64,000 nt of DNA from Cacajao melanocephalus (GCA_963573385.1 CAUYLG010076823.1:1-64000), one strand, 5' to 3'; shown: positions 10,620 through 23,078, numbered from the stretch's first letter. A program made the numbers and translations. The notes: generated from the letters alone by a model not told the origin.

Positions 10620-11720
10620 GGCCCGGGCGGCCGTCCACGAAGCACAGCCCGCACATCGCGGCCGCCAGGAAGGTCTACATCCAGACTCGCAGGCAGAGGA
10701 AGCTGCACTTCGTGGTGGGGGGCTTCGCCTACCTGCTCCCCAAGACGGCAGTGGTGCTGCGCTGCCCCGCGCGCCGGGTCCGCAAGCCCCTCATCACCTG
10801 GGAGAAGGATGGCCAGCACCTCATCAGCTCCACGCACGTCACGGTGGCCCCCTTCGGCTACCTCAAGATCCACCGCCTCAAGCCCTCGGATGCGGGCGTC
10901 TACACCTGCTCGGCGGGCCCGGCCCAGGAGCACTTTGTGATTAAGCTCATCGGAGGCAACCGCAAGCTGGTGGGCCGGCCCTTGAGCCCGAGGAGTGAGG
11001 AGGAGGCGCTCGCGGGGAGGAAGGCCGGCCCGAAGGAGCCCCTGCAGACCCACAAACACCAGAACGGGATCTTCTCCAACGGCAGCAAGGCGGAGAAGCG
11101 GGGCCTGGCCGCCAACCCGGGGAGCCGCTACGACGACCTCGTCTCCCGGCTGCTGGAGCAGGGCGGCTGGCGCGGGGAGCTGCTGGCCTCGTGGGAGGCG
11201 CAGGACTCGGCGGAAAGGAACGCGACCTCGGAGGAGGACCCGGGCGCGGAGCAAGCGCTCCTGCAGCTGCCCTTCACCGTGGTGACCGAGCAGCGGCGCC
11301 TGGACGACATCCTCAGGAACCTCTCCCAGCAGCCCGAGGAGCTGCGCGACCTCTACAGCAAGCGCCTGGTGGCCCAGCTGGCCCAGGAGATCTTCCGCAG
11401 CCACCTGGAGCACCAGGATACACTTCTGAAGCCCTCGGAGCGCAGGACTCCCCCCGTGGCGGTCTCGCCTCATAAACACGTGTCTGGCTTCAGCAGCTCC
11501 CTGCGGACCTCCTCTGCCGGGGATGCCGGGGTCGGCCCTCGCAGGCCGCACCGCAAGCCCACCATCCTGCGCAAGATCTCAGCGGCCCAGCAGCTCTCAG
11601 CCTCGGAGGTGGTCACCCACCTGGGGCAGACAGTGGCCCTGGCCAGCGGGACACTGAGTGTTCTTCTGCACTGCGAGGCCGTCGGCCACCCAAGGCCTAC
11701 CATCAGCTGGGCCAGGAATG
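10600..11720. promoter_or_regulatory. Intragenic CpG island coinciding with the large exon
   Basis: CpG dinucleotides are frequent across the coding exon, including a NotI-type octamer (GCGGCCGC, 10658-10665) and many GCG-rich codons, while the flanking introns are CpG-poor. No promoter motif or antisense transcript can be shown. Amino-acid composition (Arg, Ala, Gly) and codon choice explain part of it. Confidence 0.6.
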
Positions 11721-11745
11721 GAGAAGAAGTTCAGTTCAGTGACAG
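10620..11745 (+). CDS. ADAMTSL1: ADAMTSL1 large exon: first Ig-like C2 domain, charged linker, start of second Ig domain
   Basis: This 1,126-nt exon completes the split Arg codon and stays open for 374 codons. After a basic stretch (RKVYIQTRRQRK) comes an Ig-like C2 domain with first Cys codon 10763-10765, Trp 10799-10801, Asp of DAGVYTC at 10889 and second Cys 10907-10909. About 200 residues of linker without cysteines follow, rich in Glu, Arg, Ser and Gln and with sequons NGS, NAT and NLS. The linker contains a helix-like segment around SQQPEELRDLYSK. The second Ig domain begins near KPTILRKI, with Cys 11672-11674 and Trp 11708-11710, and ends in SD-R, the Arg being split to the next exon. 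The acceptor ends at 10619 and the donor GTGAGC starts at 11746. The exon is markedly GC- and CpG-rich, which creates long shadow reading frames on both strands. Confidence 0.95.
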
Positions 11746-12384
11746 GTGAGCCTTGTAGCTAACCTGGTCTTGGGAGGGAGGCAAGGGGCCACATCTAGCC
11801 CAAGTCACACTGTTTACAGTCTTCAAGTTGTTCCAGGAGTAGAGCTTAGAGCTGGCCTCGGGGATCCCATCATGGGGTGCAGGCCCTCTCTCAGCACTGA
11901 TAGACTATTGGAGCGAAGACAAGCTATTTCGTTTTTCTAAACTGTTCTCATCCTTATAAGGGAATAGCAACACTGCCTACCCACCCCCATCCCTGTAGGG
12001 TCCCAAAGATGAATGAGATAGTCTCTGGATAGCTTTGAACTTTTGGCAGAAAGACATCATTCCAGGCCAAGGCATTATTATGTTACTATTCTGTAAGATG
12101 AACCATGGAAAAGCCTCGACACTGGGACACTGTCTCCATGTGTGTGGTCCCCAGGGCTGGGCAGAGAATGCAGCCGGCACCTGCTGTTTCCCATGGGGGA
12201 GCCCCTCCTGTGTCTGGGCTGGACAAGGCTGTTTGTTCCAGAAAGCTTTTATTCCCAGTTGGACCTGTGATTAATTATCCTAATATCTCCTGTCATCTCT
12301 GTTTTGATGTGTCATTATCAGGATGACAGCATGTATCGCTTACTAGTCTCTTTGGGCCAAAGCCATTTATAATGTAGAATCAAT

Positions 12385-12660
12385 AGTGGTAGTAGAATTA
12401 GTATTTTTTACCACTACCTGTGCCACGCTTTCTACATATTTTATCTCTTTTAATCTTTACAGGGGCCCTGGCAATGAAGATAGTTGTCATTAATTGAGTA
12501 CTGACTATCTTCCAGGCAAATGTAAACTATTTGTTTTATCTCACTGAATAGAAGTGGATACAGTTTTTATCTACACTTTATAGAAGAGGAAACACATAAA
12601 GTTAAGTAACTTACTAAAGGTCGTATTTATTAGGCATCAGAGCTATGATACGTAACAAAA
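12385..12660 (-). repeat. MIR element, antisense
   Basis: CTATCTTCCAGGCAAATGTA, TTTTATCTCACTGAATAG, 'AGAAGAGGAAACACATAAAG' and TAAGTAACTTACTAAAGGTC follow the reverse MIR consensus. Confidence 0.65.
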
Positions 12661-12839
12661 AAAGAACTACCCTATGGGTAGTCACTTTAAAGAATCACAG
12701 AATCATGATCCTCTAGTCTAGATTCCTCATTTTTACCTTTTATTTTCTCCGAATCCAAGCATAATGCTCTTTTCATTAAGTCTACATCTAAATGCTGTTG
12801 TTTCACTAATCCTCTTCTCTGGCTTGCTAGCTGTTGGTA

Positions 12840-13030
12840 AGGAAGGAAAGAAGCCAGCGTTTATTGTTCCAGGCTCTATGCCAGGTTTATTTATAAGTAA
12901 CTGCATTTTTTTATTCCAATAGTCAATCCACAAGATTGACATTAACCTCCAGTTTTATGTAGAAAACCAAGGTTCAGCAGCTCACCCAGGATCACATAAG
13001 AGCTGAAACAAGCATTCAATATCAAGTTTA
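12840..13030 (-). repeat. MIR element, antisense
   Basis: GCCAGCGTTTATTGTTCCAG, GCTCTATGCCAGG and ACCAAGGTTCAGCAGCTCAC match the reverse MIR consensus loosely. Confidence 0.55.
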
Positions 13031-13179
13031 TTTCATTACAAGTAAGAGTTCTGTCTACTCTTCTGAGACTTGGTGAACAGATATATAATAGGTTTTGTCC
13101 ATCCTGCACACATCATTTTTTTTTTTGCCTTTGAAATGTCAATAATACTGCCTCTCAGCCTTAGTAGTTACAGACCAAA

Positions 13180-13350
13180 TAGCTTTGATAACAATACTAA
13201 GTATTATTTCTTTGTGCTCTTACTGTATGCCAGACATAGTGCTCAGTGCTTTGAAGGCATTATCTTGTTTAATTTTCCCCCAAAATCCTAGGAACTAGTA
13301 GGTACTCTTGTTGTTACCACACCCTAGATAGAAAGCTGAGGCACAGATGT
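13180..13350 (-). repeat. MIR element, antisense
   Basis: TACTGTATGCCAGACATAGT, CTTGTTTAATTTTCC, AGTAGGTACTC and AAAGCTGAGGCACAGATG match the reverse MIR consensus. Confidence 0.7.
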
Positions 13351-14279
13351 TGGACCCGCACAGAAACACTGGAAATGGTCTGAACGCAGGCAGCATGCCC
13401 TAGAGCTTGTGCCTTTAACCTGCCCCTTTGTTCCCTCGGCCCCCTACCCAACCCCCACCAGTCATACTTTCCTTGATGAGTTTAACTGCTGTTATCTCTG
13501 TCATTTTCTCCAAAAATCTTTATAACATGGTTGTGAAGATTGCAGTCAAACCCTTTGAGGTCACCGAGTGGCAGCTCCAGTGTCTGGCCCCAGGGTGATG
13601 AGGGGTGCCCTGCAACTCAGTCCTATCAGTGCACCTGCTGCACCTGTTACACCACCATCATGCCCTCTCCTCTACCATCCCCTAGGTCTATTGGCTGGGA
13701 TTGGTACTATTGGGATTGAAGAGAATCACAATTGACTGCATGAGGGAAAAGATGGGAATTAACATCTTCCTACTTCCTCCTAAAAAGCTGTGGAACAAGA
13801 CAGGGCAATGGGAAGGGGTCATCAGGATTCTGCTCAGCCTTTGCCTGCAGGGAGAACATGGAGCTCCTGGCTTACCTAGAAGTCCTGACAATTTCTGTGA
13901 GTGTTGGAGACTTTTTATGAAATCCAAGGACCGTGGCCCATCTAGGTCACCTGGTGACTGCAGGGATGATGTGGAAAAAGGTAGACAAGCATGGAGGGGT
14001 TCAAGCTGATCTTGCCAAGGCCCCTTACTTTTCACAGTCTTAGTCTCTTCATTTCAGAAATGAGGGGGCTGTACCATATCATCTCTGAGGCCCCTCCTCC
14101 CTCCTTCCCTCATTTACAGAAGGCCACAGAAGGTTAAAACCCATATGCTGGTGGGAGAACCTTGACCACAGTAACTTCAAAAGTTGTGGCACAGGTTGTT
14201 TCTAGATGCTCCACAAACAGGCTCAGTGATCACATGAGTTTGAGAAGGGTAAGCTTAAAGCTAAACAGATGTATGTACT

Positions 14280-14760
14280 GCTGGATTTAATGTCTTTTTT
14301 TTAATATCACACTTGATTTTTTATTATAAAAGTAATAAAAGGGCTATAAAACAATTCAAATAATATCTAAATCTATAAAAAGTGCAAGCCTCCCTCATCC
14401 CCCCAGTGCTCCCCGGAGGCTATCATTCTTAATAATTTGGTATACATCCTTTTAGAATGTTTATATATTTTACTGTATTACATAAAAAGCATATATGCAC
14501 ACATAGGATTTGGGTTTTTTAATAGGATATTAGTCATGTTCAGAAAAGTGACTCAGTTTTTGCTTAACAGCATGTCTAGGCGATGTTTTCATAATAGTAT
14601 GTAGTGGTCTATATTACCTTTTTTAACAGCTGATTACTGTTCCTGAATGCATTTAACTATCCCCCAACTGAAAATTATTTGGGATTTTTCTTTTTATTTT
14701 ACTTTTTTAAGCATTCAAGTGTGTGTTGTGACTTTCCGAGTAGACAATATAGTATGCTGT
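14280..14760 (-). repeat. Old L1M 3'-region fragment, antisense
   Basis: AGTAATAAAAGGGCTATAAA, CAAGCCTCCCTCATCC, CTTAACAGCATGTCT and TTTTTTAACAGCTGATTACT correspond to the antisense 3' region of old L1M elements. It is strongly diverged. Confidence 0.55.
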
Positions 14761-15849
14761 GTTTTCAAAGCTCTCCTTTAATCACTGAACAATGTTTTTG
14801 GCTTAGTAATCTCAGGAACACCAATAATACTTGAAATAGGACTTAGAAAACACACGTTGGCCTTTTAATTTTCACCTTAATGGGCATTGAGAGTCTAACC
14901 CCAATGGCTTTAAGATGAAGAAGGTTCAGTGGAATCTTGCTAGAAACAGAGACGTGGCAGCCAGGTGCTAAGAACACTGACGCACTGGGCCTAGGTGAGC
15001 AGAGGGCGAGTCCTGGATCCTTCGTCATCCGGGACACTGTTGTGGGGGAGGGTAGCACTAACAGGGTAAGAGGGAAAACCCCTGAGAGGCAGGAACAAAC
15101 AGTTTTTGCCGCCATGAAAAATTTTCTTTTTCTGGATCTAGCTTTGACTAAGCTTTTCAATGCAATTAAATGGTATGTGGTAGGGAAAAATAAGAGATTT
15201 CCATTTCTGATCTTTGACATCATAATTTTTCCATTTTTCTTGGCTGGTCAATAAGAAATATGGCTGAGCTTAGCTTTCTATATCTTTTAAGTTCTGTTTG
15301 AGAAAAGAGTGAATATATCTGCACAGAGCATGCTGCCTTTGGGATTGCTTTGCTGTGGGCTGTTGGTGACCTCTTCTGTGTTGGGTTTCATTGCTTGTCA
15401 TCATTACTATGTCTGGTAGTGATTCAGAAATGCTCATTTATTTTCAAACAGAAAAGTGCTGAAATGCTCAGTGTTACAGTTCAGTTAGTCTGTTTTTGCT
15501 AAAGGCCCAAAGCCACCTTCTGAGAGTCTGCAAGATTCAGCTGTGTGTTGGTCTGTGGGACTTTGCAGTCTGTTAAAGTATACTCCAAATAGCATGAGCC
15601 AGCAAGATAGGTCCAGGTCAGACACAAGTGAGAGAAGTCTGTTATTTCTTTGCTTTTAAATATTCCAAAGTTTGATTTGAAAGAAATTAGTTTTAGAAAA
15701 GAATCACTATCAATTCTGATACTACTATGTCTCATCATTTATATAACCTGTTGAAATTCACATGACTCTTAGAAGTGCGAGTCAACTTCTCAAGCAGTCA
15801 TTTACAGGGTGTGCTTGGTATATTATGACTGGCTGGTTCATCATAATCC

Positions 15850-16110
15850 CTACTTCCTTTATCCTTTATTCTTCAAACTTTCTCATGCCTACTCTAAGCC
15901 AGATTCTATGTTAGGTACTAGGGATGGAGGAAAAGAAGATTCATTTCCTGTTGATGAAATTCAAAGTCCAGTTTGGGAGCCAGAGGAGTAAATGCAGTAT
16001 TATAAGTGCTAAAAGAAAGGTATGCATATTTATTCATTCCTTAAGTATTTACTAACTAACTATGATATGCCAGGTATACATCGACTTGCTAGGAATATTG
16101 TGATAAATGA
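15850..16110 (-). repeat. L2 3'-end pieces, antisense
   Basis: Two overlapping-type pieces read like the reverse L2 3' end: GCCTACTCTAAGCCAGATTC with ACTAGGGATGG, and 'TTATTCATTCCTTAAGTATT' with ATGCCAGGTATAC. Confidence 0.55.
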
Positions 16111-16149
16111 ACTTAGGTTCCCTTGGAGTTTACATACATTTGGAGTTCT

Positions 16150-16380
16150 GCTCAAATGGCACATATTGGAGAGGCCTTCCTTGTCACTGTATCATGAGCA
16201 CCCCTCATCATTGTCTATCCTTTTAACTCTATTTAGATAATTTTATTGTCTGATGTGTTACGTAAATATTTGTTGATTGCCTATCCACAAGGCTAGAGAC
16301 TTTCTTTACTGCTGTATCCCCAGTAACCAGCACCAAACAGGTACTAAATAATAGTGAATGAATTAACAAATGAATGGAGC
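16150..16380 (+). repeat. L2 3' end, sense
   Basis: TGCTCAAATGGCACATATTG, AGAGGCCTTCCTTGTC, CTGCTGTATCCCCAG and a terminal GAATGAATTAACAAATGAATG are the L2 3' terminus. Confidence 0.75.
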
Positions 16381-16394
16381 AAGGCAACAAACAG

Positions 16395-16880
16395 AAAAGT
16401 CAGCAAGAAAAATGTCAGGTGGTGATAAGTGTTGGGCAGAAAATTAAAATGGGTGTGATAAGAGAATGACTTGATGACCACTTTAGATGGGTGTGCTAAG
16501 GAGATCACACATAAACTAAGATCTGAATGATGCCCAGTGCCCAGCACTGACGTGAGAAGGAAGAACACTCCTGGACAAGGGAAAGGCAGTGCAAAAACCT
16601 TAAAGTGACAATGGCTTTGGTTGAAAGAACTCCAAAGAAGTTCATTTGGCTGTATGTAGCAAGGGAGGCAAAAGGTAGAGGTGACATGGGATGAGGTTGT
16701 GAGGGTAACTGGAGACCAAGGGAAGGGAGGGTTCTGGTTTTAGTCTGAATACCACAGGAAGAATTTGGAGGATGTTAAGCAGGAAAGCATGATCTGATTT
16801 GCATGTTACAGATTCACATGGGCTAACTTGTGGCAGGTGGATTGTAGCAGTACATAATTGGAAGTTGGGGGCTGCTAAGG
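16395..16880 (-). repeat. L2 fragment, antisense
   Basis: GGTGATAAGTGTTGGGCAGA, AAGGGAAAGGCAGTGCAAA, ATGTTAAGCAGGAAAGCATG and ATCTGATTTGC follow the reverse of the L2 coding and 3' region. It lies tail to tail with the sense L2 at 16150-16380. Confidence 0.6.
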
Positions 16881-17084
16881 AGCCATTTCAGTAGCCCCTA
16901 CAACACTCTTGATCTTTACTGGGCATTAGATACTTTGAGATGATAAATAAAGCAAGAACCCTTCTCTCCAGAAACTAAGAAACCCTCAACAACTTAGGAC
17001 CCCAGTTTGCATTGAACTCCAACTGGTAGAATACTTCTCTTTTAAATTTTAAACTTTTAAAAGTAGATTGAAGAGGGGTTCAAA

Positions 17085-17235
17085 AACCAACATGTGTAAT
17101 AATTACCAGGAGCTTGTTAGAATGCAGACTCTCATCCTCTCCTACCATTAGAAACACAGTGTGGACCAATAATTTGGATTTAAACAAGCAGCGCAGATGA
17201 CTCTGAAGCCAGAGATTCGAGGATCACTTTGAAGA
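17085..17235 (+). repeat. MER5/hAT-type remnant
   Basis: AATTACCAGGAGCTTGTTAG, GAATGCAGACTC and a terminal GAGGATCACTTTGAAGAAGC resemble hAT-Charlie non-autonomous elements. Confidence 0.5.
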
Positions 17236-17272
17236 AGCACAGGGAGAAAAGAAAGGAGGAAGGTGAACCTCA

Positions 17273-17615
<343 letters not shown>

Positions 17616-18489
17616 TTAGACATGCTAAGAATGACACTTGGGAGTCATGAGGTTCCTTTTTCCAAGCAATCTCTTGTCTTCCTGCCTCCTCTCTGAGACT
17701 ACCATCAACTGATGTACTTGCACATGGCTAGATTTTGTTCATAATGGGCCTTTGATTGGAGAAAGCCTAGACCATGCAAATGGGAGAGCTTGTGTGTGAA
17801 GGAGGAAGACACAGTGGAAGGTGCCACACTCCAAACCTGCTGCCAGTTTTCTGGAAAAGTTCTAGACTAGCTAAAGGTTAAAATAACTAAGCGTAATGTA
17901 GCCCCCTATAAGCTGAACGGGACTTTTCAGTATAGTGATCAGGGGTAGTAATTTTTTTTTCAGACGGCTGTGTAGCACTTGATTTCAAAAACAAGAACTT
18001 GGCCTCATGTTGTCTTTGCTTTTACTGCTGAATCTGTGTAGCTATTGTTGATCTGTAATTGACGGATTTCACCACACTGCTGCCTTGCAGAGTCCATCAG
18101 AAGAGAATTACTGTAGCCTCATTTTATGGGCTTGGTACATCAATGGTACCGGAGTGGTTTGAAAACATTATAGCCTTAAAACAGCCAACTTACATCCCAA
18201 AAGCATTTTTGGATAGAAAGTAGAATTCCACTTTCCATACTTAATTAAGCGAAGGTTGTTAATTATGAATTTAAGTCCTACTTAGTATTTCTACTGAGTT
18301 TATTATAGTTTATCATAGCATTTTCACTGAGTTTATTAGAAAATCGGTTTCTGTTTGCCCACCTCACATTCTAAGGTTATGTGCAACATACTCTCTTCTT
18401 GAAAAAAAAAACCCACTCCTCCTCCCCCTAAAAAAAGCTATTTTTTGTTCGTCTCTCAAAGCATCCCTTATCTCTAATGTGACTTCTCA

Positions 18490-19850
18490 GCGGCATTCTA
18501 CACAGGCTTACCATCTCCTCTTAAAAATATTTTCTTGCTACATCAAAACCATATGCTCTTGGTTTTCTTCCTACTTCTCAGGCTATTCTTTCTCATTGTT
18601 TGTGACTTCTCTTCCTCTACCTACCTGTTACCCAGCCTCTTAGAGTCTCACCCTGTAGGCACTGATGGTGGTGACTCAGTGCTGCCTTTTATGCAGATGA
18701 TTCCCATGTGTCTAGCACCAGACCAAATCTCTCTCGACTCTATCTTCTGACTCTGTCTGCTGGGTGTCCCCACCCAGATGCTCCGCAACTCCAATAGCTA
18801 AAACTCCTGAATCCCTACACAGTAAGGAGTACTCCCAGATAGCCAGCCTCCCAAGCCAAAAAAAGTTTTCTGTTTTCTTCTCCTTTTTAAATCTAGCTCC
18901 TCATTGGCTCTTTAATCACGCCACTTTTCTCTCTGCTTATCACCTGCACTTTGGTCTGGCTTTATCAGCTCTAGATTTTAACAGCTTCCTAACTCTAGAT
19001 TTGCCTTCTTTAGACCAGGGGTTGGCAAATTAAAGCCAGTGGCTTTAACGTTTTTTAAAGGATTATTAAGAATGGCTTTTAAAGAGTTATTTAAAAAACC
19101 AATGAAATTGAACACAGAGTGTTAGGTTAACTTGCTCAAGGTCTCACATTTATAAGCGGTAGAGCTGGGATTTGAAGCCAGGCATGTAAAGGGTTATTAA
19201 AAGAATGACTTTTGCAATTTTAAAAGGTTATTAAAAACAAACAAAACATTATACAACAAAGACTATAGGTGGCCCTCAAAGCCTAAAATATTTACCATCT
19301 ATCCCTTTACAGAGAAGTTTACTGCCTCCTCCTGTAGACCATTCACCATGCTCCTGCCTGAGCATCTTTCTAGCAAACCTGTCCATGCTGCTTTCATGCT
19401 TAAAATTATTTTCATGGCTTATCATCACTTGAGGATAAGGTCGAGATGCCTCCATGTGATCAAACACCTTTTATCTTTTGGCATCCACTTATGTCTCTAG
19501 CTTCATCTCTTTATCATATCCTTGACCTCATAGCACTGAGCTCTGCCCTTCAGCAGTACCCAAATACTTGCTGTTCACAGATGTGCAGGGGGCTTTCTGA
19601 CCCACTTCGTCTGGAAAACTCCTGCCCTTCCTTACAGGAAGCCTATCCCCAAGGCCAGGTCCTCCATGACCCACATAGTACCTATGCACAATACTATCTC
19701 AGCCTTACCGTTGTATATTACAATTAGCTGTTGGTTTTTTCTGAAGTTTGTTAATCATCCTCAAGGGCATATATTTAAGAATGTGTCTTATTTTCTCCCT
19801 AATTCTAAGAACATGATAGATACTTAACAAATGAAAACCTGAATGAATGA
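18490..19850 (+). repeat. L2 LINE, sense, fragmented
   Basis: Follows L2 ORF2 and 3' sequence in order: a C/T-rich stretch at 18560-18640, ATGCAGATGATTCCCATGTG, TAACAGCTTCCTAACTC, 'GGAAACTCCTGCCC-like' 3' phrases and a terminal GAATGAATGAACAAAAG. A hAT-like start (CAGGGGTTGGCAAA, 19017) and MIR-like pieces (19085-19180) interrupt it. No frame is intact. Confidence 0.65.
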
Positions 19851-20189
19851 ACAAAAGAATGAATAGTTGGATGTGCAGGATTAGGAGGGAGGTTTTCTAA
19901 TTGTCGGGAGGCTATGGTCTGCATGGTTTTGCATAATCTGAATTTCCAGTCTGTAATATGCCATTGTGGCAGAGTTCCAGAGTGATACCTGCTCCCAACT
20001 AAACATTTTTGCCTTGCCCGTATGTTCTCCACTGAAGAAGTTTCAGAAAGCCCTGAGATTCTGTGACACACCACTGCGTGGTTTGGAAAGCACTGCTGTA
20101 GTGTGAATAAGTACAGGGAGTAAATCTCCTAGCATCCTATCTCCCATCACATCCAGGCCAGTGGAGAAACCATCAGGCTCATCATCACA

Positions 20190-20345
20190 GCTAACGTTTA
20201 TAGAGCACTTACATTGGGCTTCAGGTGTTCATTTATCCTCACAATAACCCTTTGAAGTTACTATCACAATTTTACAGATGTTGGAATTGAAGCACAGAGA
20301 TGTCAGATTAACTTGCTCAAAGTCTCACACTTAAAAAGTAATGGA
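20190..20345 (-). repeat. MIR element, antisense
   Basis: AACGTTTATAGAGCACTTAC, TTATCCTCACAATAACCC and TTAACTTGCTCAAAGTCTC match the reverse MIR consensus. Confidence 0.75.
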
Positions 20346-20350
20346 GGTGG

Positions 20351-20405
20351 GGCTGGGCACTGTGGTTCACGCCTGTAATCCCAGCACTTGGGGACGCTGA
20401 GGTGA
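20351..20405 (+). mobile_element. Alu fragment, first 55 bp only
   Basis: GGCTGGGCACTGTGGTTCAC and TGTAATCCCAGCACTT are the Alu 5' end. The rest is missing with no poly(A), so a deletion removed the 3' part. Confidence 0.85.
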
Positions 20406-20589
20406 TATTCCACTTAACATGGAATCCTGGGAAATGGCTAAGTCTAACGAATTTCAGCCTTTTAATTCCTAAGCCTCTTCCTGTTTTCCTTCTCCTCTGG
20501 GCCTAGGTGTTCCAGCTTATCCTCCCCACCACCTTCAGCCAGAGGAGCAACCTGATGGCACATTAGTTAACACACAGGGCAGCCCACGG

Positions 20590-20840
20590 TGGTAGGAGAC
20601 AGTAAGGCTGGAATCAGAGCAGCTTTGGCACAAATCCCAGTTCTGCCACTTAGTATTGTGAGTCTACTTTTCTCTCTCTGAACCTTGGTTTTCTTATTCA
20701 TTCAATTAAAATGATACTAATACAGTTAGGCACTAGGTTTTATTCTGCCCTTCAGACTAGCAAGAGTGCAAAGAACAGAGATAATGTCTGTAACGTGCCT
20801 GACACACAATGGATCCTTATTTGTCGGTATCCAAAATCAT
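20590..20840 (+). repeat. MIR element
   Basis: CCAGTTCTGCCACTTAGTAT, CTCTGAACCTTGGTTTTC and ACGTGCCTGACACACAATGG match the MIR consensus. Confidence 0.7.
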
Positions 20841-21814
20841 TGTCATTTAGACATGGGGCCCTTGTATCACACCATCTTCTAGGAAGTCTCAAACTAAGAA
20901 GCTTCAGTCTTATTTGAGGAACATCTAGGTAGTTGTTCAAAGAGTTGGGTTAGCAAGGTTTCTGGAAAACAGCATGATGGAGAATTATCAGCCTAAATCC
21001 AGGCATCATGAGGGGGATGCTGACATTCTTCTGACATTCTTTGCTATCATCTCTGAGCTGATAGGAAAGTGAAATCTGTAGCCTCTAAATGATTATATTT
21101 TTCAGAAAGCTTTATACAGTGTTCCAAAGTGGTGTTGAATACAAGATGAATTAAGGCGTATTTGGAAGTCTTTAACTTGCACAACAGAGAGTATCAGCAG
21201 ATGGAAACTTCACAGAATGGAAGTGAGGATCAGATGGGAAATTCCTCCAGGGTCAGTTTCAGAACCATAGTTGTGAATAATGCTCTGTGTAAAAGTCATA
21301 AGCACATGAAATTCAGTTTCTGAGTTTGCAGATAATATAAAAACTAGAGGCAGGGAAGATAGGGAAGGAAAAATAAACCCGCTTCAATTTGGTTTGGCTT
21401 GTTTCCCTTACAGAGCTGAAGGAAATGGAGATGACAAATGTTTTTCCCAGTTGAAAAGTGTAAGGATAGCGAGCCAGAGAAAAAGAACCATCCCAGTAAA
21501 TACATAAGCTTCAGCAAAAGAGAAGTATTGAGTGTCAACACAGTGGTCGCAGAAATGACCGTCACGAATCATGCAGGTGAAGAGCACTGGAGGATGGTGG
21601 ACAACCAGTGGCAACCAGACAGCACAAGGGAGGCCCATAGAATCAGGCCCTGAAACACAAGGGGATCTCCAGAGATCTCACTAGCAGTTAGCTTACTCTT
21701 CCTGGAAGAATGGCCCTAACACATGGCAGAGTTCCACAAAAGTGGTTAACTGTTTTGGTCTAAATAAGGATGTCACTGAGATAAACCAGAAATGAACATT
21801 TTTCCATGTTACAT

Positions 21815-22030
21815 GCCAGAAGTCAGCAAACTTTTCTAGTAAAGGGCCAAATAGTAAACATTTTAGGATTTGCAGGCCGTGTTATCTCTGTTCTAACTTC
21901 TCAACTCTGCCATTGTGGTAGGGGAGCGGCCATAGATAATACTTTAACCTGTATGGCAGTGTTCCAGTAAAACTTTATTTGTAAAAGCAAGTGGCAGTTG
22001 GCTGCAGTTTGAGGACCCCTATCCTAGGTG
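21815..22030 (+). repeat. hAT-type DNA transposon remnant
   Basis: GTCAGCAAACTTTTCTAGTA, AAAGGGCCAAATAGTAAACA, AAAACTTTATTTGTAAAAGC and GTTTGAGGACCCCTATCC form the well-known element with near-palindromic CAGGGGTCGGCAAACT-type ends. Confidence 0.75.
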
Positions 22031-22659
22031 AAGAGGAAATCCAGTCAGTCATTTCTTGCAGAGGTTTGTAATTTGAAATGAGTTACCCAGCAAGCAGATA
22101 AAATACACATATTAGCAAATTCAAGACTCTGTGAACGTCTGAAAGAGAAGGAAGTTAAAGGGTCTGGCGAAAAAGAAGGCGGTCAGGGTTAAGAATGTGT
22201 GGTCAGGTGGCCTTTCCTATTCCAAAAATATTTTCTATACTTCCATCTGAGCAATCATGAAGCTTCTGGCATTAAATAGCTTTTAGTTGGCAATTACATT
22301 AAAAACAGCAAAGGTTAAAAAAAGTTGCCCTTGCCAAATGGTGATATGAAACTCTTCTTGAACCTCAAATCTGTTGCCCAAAATATTTGTACAAAATAAA
22401 ATTCTCCCTTGCAAGCCTCTGGGCTACTATAATTTTGGGTTTCAGAAAAATAATCCTGCTCATAGAGGAAATCTCACAGCATTCCTTTGGCCTCCTGTTT
22501 GAAACTATCTAAAATCCAGATTATTTTTTAGTGATTGTCCACATCCCCAAGTAACTACAAACCTTGATGCTAATTACGCCCCACCGAAAATGAGGCCAAA
22601 CCATATGCCTTTCAGCGAGGCCCCAGTAGATTCCTGGATGCAGTCAGTTTAAGAACGGT

Positions 22660-22855
22660 CAAAGGTCATTCCTTAGTCCTGATGCCACCATGTACTAGCT
22701 GAGCCAATTGCTTCTGTGAACTTTTGCCCCCTCTCTAAAATGGGGAAAATAACATCAATCTAGCAACATGGTAGTGAGAATTAAATAATATAAAGCATAT
22801 ACATATGTCTGTAAATACTGGCACCTACTCCCACTTTATGGTAGATTCGATTGTC
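22660..22855 (+). repeat. MIR element
   Basis: CCACCATGTACTAGCTGAGC, TAAAATGGGGAAAATAAC and GAGAATTAAATAATATAAAG match the MIR consensus. Confidence 0.65.
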
Positions 22856-23054
22856 CTAATCTAAGAAATCCCTAAGCAGAAAAAAAATATTTTAAGATCA
22901 GGAAAATACCTCACCATCTTGTCCTATAAACAGGAATTTGGGACTAATGTTCTTTGCACAAACTTTGCTTACTTGCTCCTGAGTTCACTGTTTTTCAGCT
23001 CTGATTCTTTTGTTCTTGTTTATATTCCTTTCTGAAACTGCCAGATTCTAGCTC

Positions 23055-23078
23055 TTTTTTTTTTTTTTTTTTTTTTTT
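23055..23078 (+). repeat. Poly(T) tract
   Basis: An uninterrupted run of about 24 T followed by AG. No attached Alu or L1 body was recognised on either side. Confidence 0.9.

Noticed and set aside
10488..11475. Alternative plus-strand frames across the same exon
   Set aside because: Arg/Pro/Ser-rich shadows of the real frame. They cross the acceptor without splice logic.
10301..11551. 416-codon open frame on the minus strand
   Set aside because: It is the complement of the CpG-rich ADAMTSL1 exon. High GC depletes stop codons, and the translation (runs of Arg, Ala, Gly, Leu) has no domain.
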